From Oncomelania hupensis (taxonomy: Eukaryota > Mollusca > Gastropoda > Littorinimorpha > Pomatiopsidae): a DNA stretch of 64,000 nucleotides. Below are positions 54,133 to 64,000 of the stretch, piece after piece (positions within the stretch are counted from its first letter, which is position 1; the number at the start of each line of letters is the position of its first letter). A model generated the notes under the pieces. That model was not told the DNA's origin, searched no databases, and saw only the letters and a program-made list of their open reading frames with translations. Location of the stretch: NCBI GenBank assembly GCA_036898135.1, contig CM072515.1, positions 74,984,072-75,048,071 on the forward strand, read 5' to 3'. Position numbers and translations under genes: made by a program.

Positions 54133-54545
54133 TTCTATCCTATCCCATAACTCGAAGGTCGTTGGGGCACCACAAATGATCGTTTAACCAGCGTACCCCA
54201 TCTTTCTCTGTCCTCAGCAACCCTCATGGCTTCGCTCAGGGTCAAGCCAGTCCATTCTCGAATGTTGTCCTCCCACCTCTTTTTCTGTCTCCCTCTTCTT
54301 CTGCCTCCTTGCACCGTGGCTTGCATGATGGTCTTTGCAAGTCCTAATGTTCTGGTGACGTGGCCATGCCTTCGGAGTTTCCGTTTTTTTCACCACTGTG
54401 AGCATGTCATCGTGTTGTCCAATGGCTTTTGTGATGGTCTGTCGGACTTCGTCGTTGGTGATGTGCTGGGTTTAGGAAATGCCCATAAGTTTTCTGTAGC
54501 ACCTCATCTCCATGCTTTGCATTCTTCTTTGTGGATCTCACACTA
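54133..54545 (-). mobile_element. RTE-like LINE 3' fragment (~410 bp)
   Basis: Minus-oriented C-terminal part with GRQKKRWEDNIREWTGL and a TATCC tail on the left, 5'-truncated near 54545. A one-base insertion in a T-run near 54385 shifts the frame. Confidence 0.9.
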
Positions 54546-55639
54546 AGTATCTTTTTCAAAAAACGTTAATTGCAATCTATAACATATTTCCATATTTTAA
54601 TGATCCCATACCTCACTTTTATACAATGAAATTGGCTCACTCAGTTATCCTTAAGGTCTAGCTGGACATCGAGTGGCAAATCTAAATTTCTATTCTTTGT
54701 TTTAAGTGAATAATTCTCATTGAAACAATTAAGTTTTTGACCATATTTTGCAGAACCGTTACATATAAACAGGCAGTAAACTAATTTTTAAAAAGGGACA
54801 CTAAAACAAAACAACACAACATCAACAACACAAAAACGACAGCAGCAAAACGATTGCAAACGCATAGCCCGAAAACAGGTAAAGAGTTACACTTATTTAT
54901 CAATAGCTGATTCAGCCCCGATGCTTGAATCTTGATATGTGTAACTCGAATTCGTTTATCCACGCAGCCTGTTCACTCAGCAACAAGGCATGAGTCGTCG
55001 TATAAAGTTTTCCAACTTTATTCAGCAAACATTAACAACTGCATACAAGATTGCTTTCCGAAAATCACTACAAAGATCACTTTTACAAGCAGTCAGTGCA
55101 TTATTTTATATAACCTCCCTGTTACAAGTAAACAGTGCATTATTTATATAGCCTCCCAGCGATCGAGAGAAACTTCGAACATTCCAGAATAACACAATAA
55201 CGCCCAATCAAAATAAAACTCGTCAACGGAACTATGCACTATCTTACATCATATAACATTCATTACGTTAGAAGAATTGTTTAGCTATTACGAGACACAT
55301 CTGGAAACTTCGATCGATAGATAGATAGATAGATATTCAGTGTTTGTAGGGTCCAGCGGACCTTCGATCGATAATAAACAGGTAATTCCATTAAATTCTC
55401 AACAACATTGACCGACGAAAATTATCAAATTATCAAAAGTATAAAATAACAAAGCTTCTTCTAGTAACAGCGCAAAATCAAATACGCAAAATCAAGGTAA
55501 ATACACGGTAACATTACATACTTTGCAAAATAAAATGATAGGATCTATCGTGCGAGTTTCAATCGTAACATAAAGGAGCGAACGTCTCATGCAGAATCAC
55601 ACTTAAACGGGGTAGGTGGTTTCAAAAGGGTGAGAAACA
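54546..55639. other. AT-rich, unrecognised
   Basis: Contains an AGAT run at 55315-55335 followed by AGGGTCCAGCGGACC (about 55350), perhaps the last bases of a family D element. No gene supported. Confidence 0.4.
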
Positions 55640-55885
55640 GGGGGGGGGGGGGGGGGGCCTTTTGGGATTGGGGACGATTTTAGAGTTTGGTGGGGGACAA
55701 ATGCAGCACGTGAGGGACGTCCCAGTGGATCGTCCTGGGGGACACTTTGGTGTCTCGAACTGTCCCCCAGGGGACCGATTGGTGATACCTACTGATTCCC
55801 CAGGGTACAGTCCGGGACACGAAATTGTCCTTTGGGAGACACCTTGAGATGGATGTCAGATCGGGGTGTTACACCGGATGTAACC
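55640..55885 (+). repeat. GC-rich dispersed repeat, copy 2, with G18 run
   Basis: An uninterrupted run of 18 G (55640-55657), then sequence matching 52425-52625 in inverted orientation. It ends at CAGATCGGGGTGTTACACC. Confidence 0.7.
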
Positions 55886-56159
55886 ACAAACGCTGGTAGT
55901 ATGACTAATGGAGTACGAGTTTCAACACTGAAGCCTGCTCTCATGATTGTCACCCATTGTTTTGGGTGGACAATAGGGGTGGGGTGTGGGGAGAGGGAGG
56001 GAGGAAGGCAGGTGATGGTGTTTGGGAAACAAAGTGACCTTTTATTAAATTGGCCAAAGACCGTTAAAACAATACAATCGCGATTTCTATTCAGGTAAAG
56101 GTACACGATTTCCTCGTAACATTTCACAATGTTGTTGGTTTTCCCTCAGCACACGTTCA

Positions 56160-56160
<1 letters not shown>
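55886..56160. other. unrecognised
   Basis: No supported gene. Confidence 0.3.
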
Positions 56161-56234
<74 letters not shown>

Positions 56235-56285
56235 CAGAGACAGAGACAGAGACAGACAGAGAGAGAAGAGAGAGAGGAAGAGAGA
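56161..56285. repeat. (GA)n with CAGAGA variants
   Basis: GA array with ACAGAG variants, similar in make-up to the tail downstream of SINE C at 41190. Confidence 0.95.
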
Positions 56286-57280
56286 AAAAGAGTGAGGCGT
56301 TTGAGAACTTTTTTCTCAAGGCAAGCTTTATGAGGGAAGGCATCTTCAGTCATGTGATTTGTTATGTCTTGTTTTGAGTTGATTTAATTAGATTTGATTT
56401 TGATGCCAGGTGTGTGAAATTCAATTTATTTATTTTTCTATATTTGTTTGCTGGTTTGTTTGTTGTCAGCGAAATCGAGGCAGCCGCAACACGGGCAGCG
56501 CTATACACCACAAGAGAGCCCAGAACCCAAACCCCACTACTGTTAACTTGCAATACAAACACGCTCATTGGTGTAGTCTAATTACTACATTTGCTGAGCT
56601 GACCTTGCACAGAATATTCCAGAAAAACGCCTCTCACTCTCCCCTCCCCTCCCCTCTAATACTTCGTTGATAAGAAAAACAACACAACAACACACGTTTG
56701 GTATCTCTCATTTTACCCAGACCCGCTTTATGAAGGTGATACCCATTCCATCTCCCCCTATTCCCTTAATATTTCGTTGGTAGGAAAAGAAACACGTTCG
56801 GCGCCACTTTCTCCCAGGCCAGCTTTATGAGGGCGACACTCATTTTGATCTCCCTCTTCCTTTCTTTCGTTTATAGTTCTTATATAACGAACAACACAAT
56901 TTGCCTGAACAAAACATACTAAACGAAATGTACTATGCTCATTTTTTTCTAATGTGATTCTGTCTGTTCATTGCTAGAATACGGTCGCTATAATAAACAC
57001 AACAAAAGTTGTTGACGTGGATGTGTTGCGATTGTGGTGGGGGTGGTGGTGGAGGTGGTGGTGATGGTGGGGTAGTTGCTTTTGCTGCTGTACTTAACGC
57101 TGATTTTTACATTACTAATTAATGTGGTGATGGTGTGGTCTTTGCTGCCATAGCACATTGAGTTGCTCAGCACTCGCTTGCTGAAGTCCAAAACAGGTTC
57201 ACCGGGCGACTAATAGCAATAGCTGTTACAATGAGATCTATAGAGGTGGTTGTAAATGCTGCATTAGACTAATAGTATAT
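56286..57280. other. unrecognised; GGT-rich stretch
   Basis: Two related segments near 56700 and 56815 share CCAG-CC(A)GCTTTATGA. A GTGGTGG-rich stretch lies at 57030-57075. No gene supported. Confidence 0.4.
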
Positions 57281-57664
57281 CATTGTAGCTCATTGTCTCT
57301 TATTGTCTCTTATTGTATCCTATTGTCTCGTATTGTATCTCATTGTCTCTTATTGTATCTCATTGTCTCTTATTGTATCTCATTGTCTCTAATTGTCTCT
57401 TATTGTAGCTCATTGTCTCTTATTGTATCTCATTTAATCTTATTGTATTTCACTGTATCTCATTGTCTCTCATTGTATCTTTTTGTCTCTCATTGTATCT
57501 TATTGTCTCTTATTGTATTTCATTGTCTCTCATTGTCTCTCATTGTCTCTTATTGTATCTCATTGTCTCTCATCGTATCATATTGTCTCTTATTGTATCT
57601 CATTGTATCGTATTGTCTCTTATTGTATCTCATTGTCTCTTATTGTCTCTTATTGTATCTCACA
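57281..57664. repeat. 10-bp satellite, ATTGTCTCTT type
   Basis: About 38 units of ATTGTNTCTY (alternating TATTGTCTCT, TATTGTATCT and CATTGTCTCT) over 380 bases. Confidence 0.95.
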
Positions 57665-58187
57665 GTGACGATAACAGCCCCTAGCACGACATCTGTGTCA
57701 CGTCACGGATTGTTACACTTTGGACTAGGAGGCATCGCAGTACCTTTTGTCTCACGCACAGACAGCACTGTGTACAAAAGTTATCATCAATATTAATAGA
57801 GAGAAGTGTTGTCCCTTATGCGCACTGTGTCCGGGGACGTTAATTTAAATAATGCGAATAGGGAGCTACTTTTCAACCACCTCTCGAGATCTCGTTGGGA
57901 ACACTCTGCAAAAAAGCAAGAAAGCGCCAAAAGGGCTACTTTCATTACTAACGTTATCGATCTGTCCCTTCAGCCACGTCCGTTTTCTAATTTGCCAGAT
58001 AATTGAGCTCTTTCTACCTTAAATCCAGAAAAAACAAAAACTACGTTTAATGGCTTCACGCTGAGGTTCCTAAATGGTTTTACAATTACAAATTCTTCTT
58101 AACACTACAATTTGAGGAGTAAGGACCCTTGTCAGTTTTTCGCAACAACGTTTTCCCTTTTTCCGTTCTTACATCTTTCTTGTCGAG
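57665..58187. other. dispersed motif, then unrecognised
   Basis: 57805-57855 carries the shared GTCCGGGGACGTTAAT element end also seen near 1285 and 3203. The rest shows no supported gene. Confidence 0.4.
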
Positions 58188-58350
58188 TAACAGAAAAAGA
58201 GGTGGGATGACAGCATTCGAGAATGGACTGGTTTGACACTGAGCGAAACAATAAGGGCTGCTGAGGACAGGGAAAGATGGAGTACGCTGGTTAAACGATC
58301 ATCTGTGGTGCCCCTACGACCTCCGAGTTATGGGATAGGATAGGAACAGA
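58188..58350 (+). mobile_element. RTE-like LINE 3' fragment (~160 bp)
   Basis: Encodes the last ~45 codons (EWTGL region onward) and the GGGATAGGATAGG tail in plus orientation. Confidence 0.9.
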
Positions 58351-58395
58351 GAAGAAGAAGAAGAAGAAGAAGAAGAAGAACAACAACAACAACAA
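58351..58395. repeat. (GAA)n-(CAA)n
   Basis: Short compound array joining the RTE tail to a SINE B. Confidence 0.95.
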
Positions 58396-58680
58396 GGCGG
58401 GACTAACTTGCCTTGTCCACAGGCCAGAAACCAATGGCGCCTGACAGGTGTGGGATCGATCCAGCATCTGGGCGTTATGTTTCTCCGAATATTATTTACT
58501 TTCGACTCGGGCAACGTCTCGGGGGTTTTCTCCGGGTACTCCGGTTCGTTCCTCCAGCAAAATTTCAAAAACACAACTAATATTAAGTAGGTTAGGTATG
58601 GGCGCGCCACAGGCTGCTACTACGCCTTCCCCAGGGGAGGCGGCCCGGAATTTCACGATAAAAAGAGATAATAAAGCGTT

Positions 58681-58685
<5 letters not shown>
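58396..58685 (+). mobile_element. SINE family B, copy 2
   Basis: Matches 19549-19765 from GCGGGACTAACTTGCC onward and retains the middle part (GGGTTTTCTCCGGGTACTCC, also found in family A) that copy 1 lacks. It ends GATAATAAAG and is followed by poly(A) at 58690-58711. Confidence 0.75.
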
Positions 58686-58711
<26 letters not shown>

Positions 58712-59210
58712 AACTTGGAACGAGAACAACTGCGTGGTGTTTAAATGTCACCCGACAATTCCCAACCCTCGACAAGGTTTTGGGTGGAACAACTATATTC
58801 AAAACTAAAAACTAGTGTGCGTGCAATAGGATTTTCAAATAGGCTACAGGTCTACTTGTCCAGTAGATCTTATCACCAGCTTACCAAACGGCCATTTCTT
58901 ACACGAACCTATCAAGACACATTTCCTGCAGCTTTAAAATAGAAGGGGATGAATGCAGTGCATGCTGATCACACAGCACCTACCACAGCCGCAGAGTCAG
59001 GCCTTATAGTGCAGCGAGCGTGTTTGCTTGCTCTGGAAAAAAACGCCGTTGTCAGGGAAACAGTCAGAGAAGCAGAGAGACTACGCCGGAGAGTGAGGGT
59101 CACAGACGGTTGTGCTACGTGGATCTAATAAATTACTACTATATAGATGTGGGTCTGATGAAATCCAGGATTTTGTGTGGGTTGGAGAGAGGGGGGAGGG
59201 GCGGAGGGAG
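58686..59210. other. poly(A), then unrecognised
   Basis: Poly(A) run, then unique-looking sequence with no convincing gene. An open frame from 59020 continues into the LTR-like unit and is not supported. Confidence 0.35.
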
Positions 59211-60817
59211 TGTCTCCTGTAGCATGTGCATCCTCACACACGACAAAGACAACACGGAGGAACTAAATAGAAGTGTAGTCTGCAAAAGAACGGAGCCAGT
59301 CTGTGACGAGGCGGACAACCGAGCCCTGAGGCAGGCAGCACACTCATACCCTCCACACATCCAGTCGCCCCTAACACGCTCGCTGGCTAACTCGCCTAAG
59401 CCCCGCCCCTCGGGGATCACCTTAAAACCTGGCACACAGCTAGACCCGTGGTCAGTCGCAAGCCACGAAACTTCGAAGCCACAACAATCTGTCCTGGACA
59501 CGTCCCCATCAACTGGCGACCTCTGAGCTACGGCAGTACTCTGGTGCTTCGACCCGTCTAAGTCAAGGTAAGAGAGGAAACTTACTCTTTGTCATGTAGT
59601 GTACCCATCACCCGTCGTTCGCCCAACATGTTCGTATGTCCTGTCGATATGTACGTTCGTGTTTATAGTTTTGGCTTGATGTGTTGCTGTGACATATATG
59701 ATTACCTTGTATATATTATCTGCCTTGTATATGACTCATGCCATGATTTGAATTTATGCTTGTATGCTCCCCGTTAGCCCCATGTGTAAATATCCCATGC
59801 CATGCTGTCCCTCCACATAGATTAAAGCCCCCAACTACTACCCCTTTGCCCTGTATCTACTCCATTTGCTTTTCTCCATGCTCCCACTGTATAAATATCT
59901 GCCCCTGTTGTCCGCTACCCCATCTTAAGGCGCCGAAGGTATCACATATTAGCGGCCGCCAGTAGGCTCCACAATGGCCCCATAAACCTGGTTGCAATTG
60001 TTGGATTGTTGGTAGGCACCGGCTAACCTCTGGCCGGTTCAACCAATTTGAAATCTGAATGGGCACATGCGCCAACAGGCGCTGAACCCAGAATGCACCT
60101 ATCCCCAGCTGATACAGAGTCTGTATTGCGTTACAGACGGGCTCCTGTCAGGGCGTATTCCTCACCCCTGTACCAGCTTTAAGTCGCTGACCCGCTGCAG
60201 GCCCCTGACAACCCAGGGAGTCAACGAGAAGCGTTTCACTGAATTTCATCATCTCCCAGACAGCTAGCAACGTAAGCTGAAACCCACGCCTGTATCTTCA
60301 AACCAGGATTGCCCCACCGGTCATTATTCAATAGAGTGACCGACTGACCCGCATTGCCACTGACGCCACGCCAACCTTGGTCAACTGACCACCCAGACTA
60401 TCCTGGACCAACCACCGCCCTCAAAATCCGAGCTAAGTTTTCGCCCTATGAGCATCACCACTCGCTGATTATCTGGGAGTACTCTGGACCATCCAGATAC
60501 ACTCCTGCCCTGTGATGATAGCAGTCCTCAGTAGCACTAGTACCCCTGAAATCGTCAACCCAGAATATCTCCGAGCTACTCCCTACCAATACGGACAATA
60601 TCCAATGACTCACTCTTAGAATTACTCAACTCAGACGACCCAATTTGATTTAATAAAAGCTCCTAGTTAGAAATTGTACCTATCTGGACTGGCCCTTGTT
60701 TGAATTTCTCAACTAGTGTAGCCTACATTCTTTCTCGTCTGCACCTTGACCGCCTTTCATTTATTTAGTCTCTCCAGCTCTAGTCTCTTGAATGTCATCA
60801 CAATATTGGCCTAAACA
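59211..60817 (+). mobile_element. LTR-like unit (1.6 kb), possibly a solo LTR
   Basis: Begins TGTCTCCTG and ends CTAAACA, flanked by AGGGAG on both sides (59205-59210 and 60818-60823). TATAAATAT lies near 59891 and AATAAA near 60652, in the order expected of promoter and polyadenylation signal. It is more GC-rich than its surroundings and has no element coding domains. It is not obviously similar to the solo LTR at 43227. The boundaries rest on termini and flanks only. Confidence 0.45.
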
Positions 60818-61085
60818 AGGGAGGCAATACAGTGCTAGAGATTAGTAGCTTACCCTAATTCCCCCCAACCCCTTTCTTTGTGACACAGTGCAATGATACA
60901 GTAGTACTCCTTCGCTTGACAGTATAAACCTAGGTCTAGTCTGCCGACGCCCGCATTCCATTGCATGGACTAAAAAAAGGTCCTGACGCTCATGTCCTAG
61001 ACAGTTGAATGGCAGCTAGACACCTAGCAAGCACTATAGGTTCCTCATCCCTCATACTTGGTCACCCAGGATTGTGCTCAGTTTG
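60818..61085. other. unrecognised
   Basis: No supported gene. Confidence 0.3.
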
Positions 61086-61375
61086 TTAGTTATTCATTGC
61101 TTACAGGGTCCAGCGGACTGCAAAGAGCCGAATCAGGACCACAAAATCAAGACCACAACTTCGCTGAAAGAGGACTCACCCCTCGTCCGCATAAAAGATA
61201 AGATCTGCCGAAAACAACCCTAGTTGGTAACACTGAAGGCACTCCACCAGCCCGCGTCACTTTACAAGGGACGCTGAGGCTATACTCTCATTTATCGAAC
61301 CCCCGTTTACAAAAACAAAATAGAATATAAACATCATTATAAAATATCAACAAAACACATACATATGAAATGCCT
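61086..61375 (-). mobile_element. family D element, copy D7 (3' part)
   Basis: Minus-sense: GGGTCCAGCGGACTG at the left and the body up to CATATGAAATGCCT, where the RTE copy 2 is inserted. The D sequence resumes at 63978. Confidence 0.85.
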
Positions 61376-63977
61376 ATCCTATCCTAGTCCTATCCTGTCC
61401 CGTATCCCGAAGGTCGTAGGGGCACCACAGATGATCGTTTAACCAGCATACTCCATCTTTCTCTGTCCTCAGCAGCCCTGATGGCTTCGCTCAGTGTCAA
61501 ACCAGTCCATTCTCGAATGTTGTCCTCCCACCTCTTTTTCGGTCTCCCTCTTCTTCTACCTCCTTGCACTGTGCCTTGCAGAATAGTCTTTGCAAGGCCT
61601 GATGATCTGGTGACGTGGCCATACCACCGAAGTTTCCGTTTCTTCACCACTGTTAGAGGTCATCGTGTTGTCCAATGGCTTGTGTGATGGTCTGTCGGAC
61701 TTCGTCGTTGGTGATGTGTTGGGTATAGGAAATGCCCAGAAGTCTTCTGTAGCACCTCATCTCCATGCTTTGTATTCTTCGTTGGAGATCTGCTGTGAGG
61801 GTCCATGCTTCGCAAGCATATAGGAAGATGGAGATGACAAGGGAGCGCAGCAGTCTTACTTTGGAATGTAGACTGATGGTCCTGTCTTTCCAAATGGGCT
61901 TCAACCTTGTCAGGGCAGCAGTTGTTTGTGCGATCCTGGAGAGGACTTCCTGTCGGGACCCATTGTCTGATACAATGGCTCCTAAATATTTGAAGCTATG
62001 CACTGTGTCGAGGGATTGGCCTTGGACTTTGATGTCCGTATTGATGCCATTGGTGTTGTTGGTCATCATTTTGGTCTTCTCTGCACTTATTTCCATTCCA
62101 TAGGCTTTGGAGGTGGTGTCAAGCCTCTGTACCAGCTGTTCAAGTTCTTGTTCCTCTCCAGCCAATCCATCAATGTCATCTGCAAAACGAAGATTGGAGA
62201 TTGCTCTACCCCCTATGCTGACTGTGCCTTCATGGTCTGCAAGAGCATCCGACATGATGCGCTCTAGGAAGATGTTGAAGAGTGTTGGAGAGAGTAGGCA
62301 TCCTTGACGCACACCGATTGTTGTTCTGAACCAATTCCCGATGGCTCTGTTGTGGAGGACTGCACTGGTAGCCTTGTCATACAGGCTTTTGATGACTTCA
62401 ATAATTTTAGGGCTGATGTTGTACACTTTCATTGTTGCCCATAGAGCTGCATGCCAGACTCGGTCAAACGCCTTCTTGAAGTCTATGAACACATGATATA
62501 GATGTTGTTGGTGCTGTAGGTATTTCTCACAGATTATTCTGAGGTTGAAAATCTGCTCAGTGGTACTTCGCCCTGCCCTGAATCCTGCTTGTTCTTCAGC
62601 TATGATTTGTTCAGCTTGGGGTTTCAACCTGTTGAGTATTATTTTCAGGAGGACCTTGCTGGGATGGCTGATGAGGCTGATGGTCCGGTAATTTTCACAC
62701 TCCTGAAGGTTACCTTTTTTGGGAAGAGTGATGACAAGCGACTGGGTCCATGGTATAGGCCACTCCCCACTCTGCCAGATCTTGTTACAGATAATGGTGA
62801 GGGCATCAATCATCGCTTCTCCTCCTGCTTGTAGCAGTTCCGCGGGTATGTTGTCCACTCCCGCTGACTTCCCTTTCTTTAGCGCTTGCACTGCTGCCTC
62901 AACTTCTTCCCGGAGAATTGGGAGGATTTCTTCTTCTTCTCTGTTCTCGGGACATGCTAGAACTGATGGGTCTCCATTTGGTGTATGGTTGTAAAGGTCA
63001 GAGCAGTACTCTGTCCATCTGTCCAAGACTTCTTGTTCTTCTGTAAGGCATATGCCAGACTTGCTTTGGATAGTGGAGACTTTGGGCTGTTTGACACTTG
63101 TCAGCCGCTTCACAGTCTGGTAGGCCTTCTTGCTGTTGTTCTTGTTCAGACTGTTCTCTATTTCCTGGCATTGATCTTCTATCCAGTTCTCCTTTGCTGT
63201 GAGCATGCCTTTTCGGATGTCATTGTTGATTTTTCGGTAGACATCAGCTCCCTGTGAGGTGTTCTTTTTCTTTTTCATCTCTCTTCGTTTATCACACAGA
63301 TCCAAAAGTTCAGGTGTGATCCACAGCTTCTTCTTTGGTCGGTGCTTGCCAAGGATCTCAGTGGCGGCATCTGTCACAGCTGAGTTGAAGGTGGTGGTCA
63401 TGGTGTTGACATCTACTTCACCAGCCCCCAAAATGAGCAGTGGTGCAAATTTCCCTCCAATTGTGGCCTGAAATAGTTCTGCCACCTCCGGGTCTTGCAG
63501 TTTGTCCAGGTCGAACTTCAGTCTAGTGCACTTTGCTGTATTTACTCTCTTCAAGTGGAGCCGGAAAGACATCATCACGAGATCGTGGTCACTTCCGATG
63601 TCTGCTCCTGGAAAAGTACGTGTCCTGCCAATGTTGATGCTTGATCTGAAGCGTTTCTTGACCATGATGTAGTCTATTTGGTTGTGATGCTCCCCGCCAG
63701 GACTGTGCCATGTCCATCGTCTGGAGTTTTTGTGGAGACCAAGCGTGTTTGCCAGTACCAGATTGTTGTATCTGGCAAACTCCAAGAGTCTCAGACCCCT
63801 GTCATTTGTCTCGTTGTTGCAGTGGGGTCCACATGTGTCTCCCCAGTTGTGGTGCGCATCTTGGCCAACCTTGGCATTCCAGTCGCCTTGCACTATGACT
63901 ATGTCCTTCTTCGGTACTTGGTCAAGGACCGCCTGTAGATTTCATAAAAATCCTCCACCGGTTAAATATGTAAAGCT
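61376..63977 (-). mobile_element. RTE-like LINE copy 2, 5'-truncated, nested in family D
   Basis: Nearly identical to copy 1 from the TATCC tail up to about 63958 inside the endonuclease domain. Then come ~19 bases that match neither element. It is flanked by GAAATGCCT at 61367-61375 and 63978-63986, the target site in the family D element. Confidence 0.92.
61390..63893 (-). pseudogene. RTE-like polyprotein, 5'-truncated with one frameshift
   Basis: Two minus-strand frames cover it. 61653-63893 (746 codons) holds the end of the endonuclease (DWNAKVG, SDHDL) and the whole reverse transcriptase with intact FADD, while 61390-61650 holds the C-terminus (RWYGHVTRSS, GRPKKRWED). They are split by a one-base deletion near 61650, where copy 1 reads GTGAGCAGGTC and this copy GTTAGAGGTC. 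The N-terminal endonuclease is missing, so it cannot move by itself. Few amino-acid differences from copy 1 indicate recent insertion. Confidence 0.92.
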
Positions 63978-64000
63978 GAAATGCCTACATTGCCAAATAG
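63978..64000 (-). mobile_element. family D element, copy D7 (continues past window)
   Basis: GAAATGCCTACATTGCCAAA resumes the family D sequence interrupted at 61375 and runs off the window. Confidence 0.85.

Noticed and set aside
59020..59526. 168-residue open frame on the plus strand
   Set aside because: Crosses the boundary of the LTR-like unit at 59211 and has no recognisable domain.

Overview
This window looks like repeat-rich nuclear DNA of a marine mollusc, probably a gastropod (inference). The signs are exon-intron structure, an exon of the 'short-chain collagen C4-like' family that is expanded in molluscs, many tRNA-derived SINEs, RTE-like and L1/Tx1-like LINEs, a Ty3/gypsy chromovirus, and very dense microsatellites (AAT, CAT, GA, CT, CA). 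No bacterial operons, rRNA genes or CRISPR arrays are visible.

Layout. 0.2-15.0 kb: pieces of a minus-strand class A GPCR gene. Exon 1 (TM1) is at 14714-15018, exon 2 (TM2-TM3, DRY) at 4877-5102 and exon 3 (TM4-TM5) at 4266-4529. Two more candidate exons lie at 2021-2181 and 211-385. TM6 and TM7 were not found. The first intron holds an intact RTE-like LINE in the same orientation (7331-10676) and a hAT-like transposon (11637-13156). 16-23 kb: several copies of an unclassified ~715-bp SINE-like family ('family D'), plus an L1/Tx1-like LINE relic in which two codon blocks have expanded into minisatellites. 23.9-25.4 kb: a second, very decayed LINE. 26.9-31.9 kb: a repeat-poor block with A-rich plus strand and several exon-like pieces on the minus strand, unidentified. 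32.7-38.5 kb: intact gag and pol of a chromodomain Ty3/gypsy element, in one frame and separated by a single amber codon followed by a potential RNA structure; no LTRs recognised. 38.6-39.4 kb: a collagen-C4-like exon, whose 3' end is repeated in inverted orientation upstream (72 bp, perfect). 40-53 kb: SINEs, RTE 3' ends, a TA-flanked MITE carrying telomere-like repeats, a solo LTR nested in a SINE, minisatellites. 53-61 kb: more RTE tails, a GC-rich repeat, a 10-bp satellite, a second LTR-like unit. 61.4-64.0 kb: a second, 5'-truncated RTE copy with one frameshift, inserted into family D.

The genes do not form one pathway. The window shows layered mobile elements (LTR in SINE, LINE in SINE-like element, SINE-like element in LINE) around two host gene fragments. 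The most noteworthy items are the amber gag-pol junction, the coding inverted repeat, the minisatellites grown from LINE codons, and the unclassified family D.
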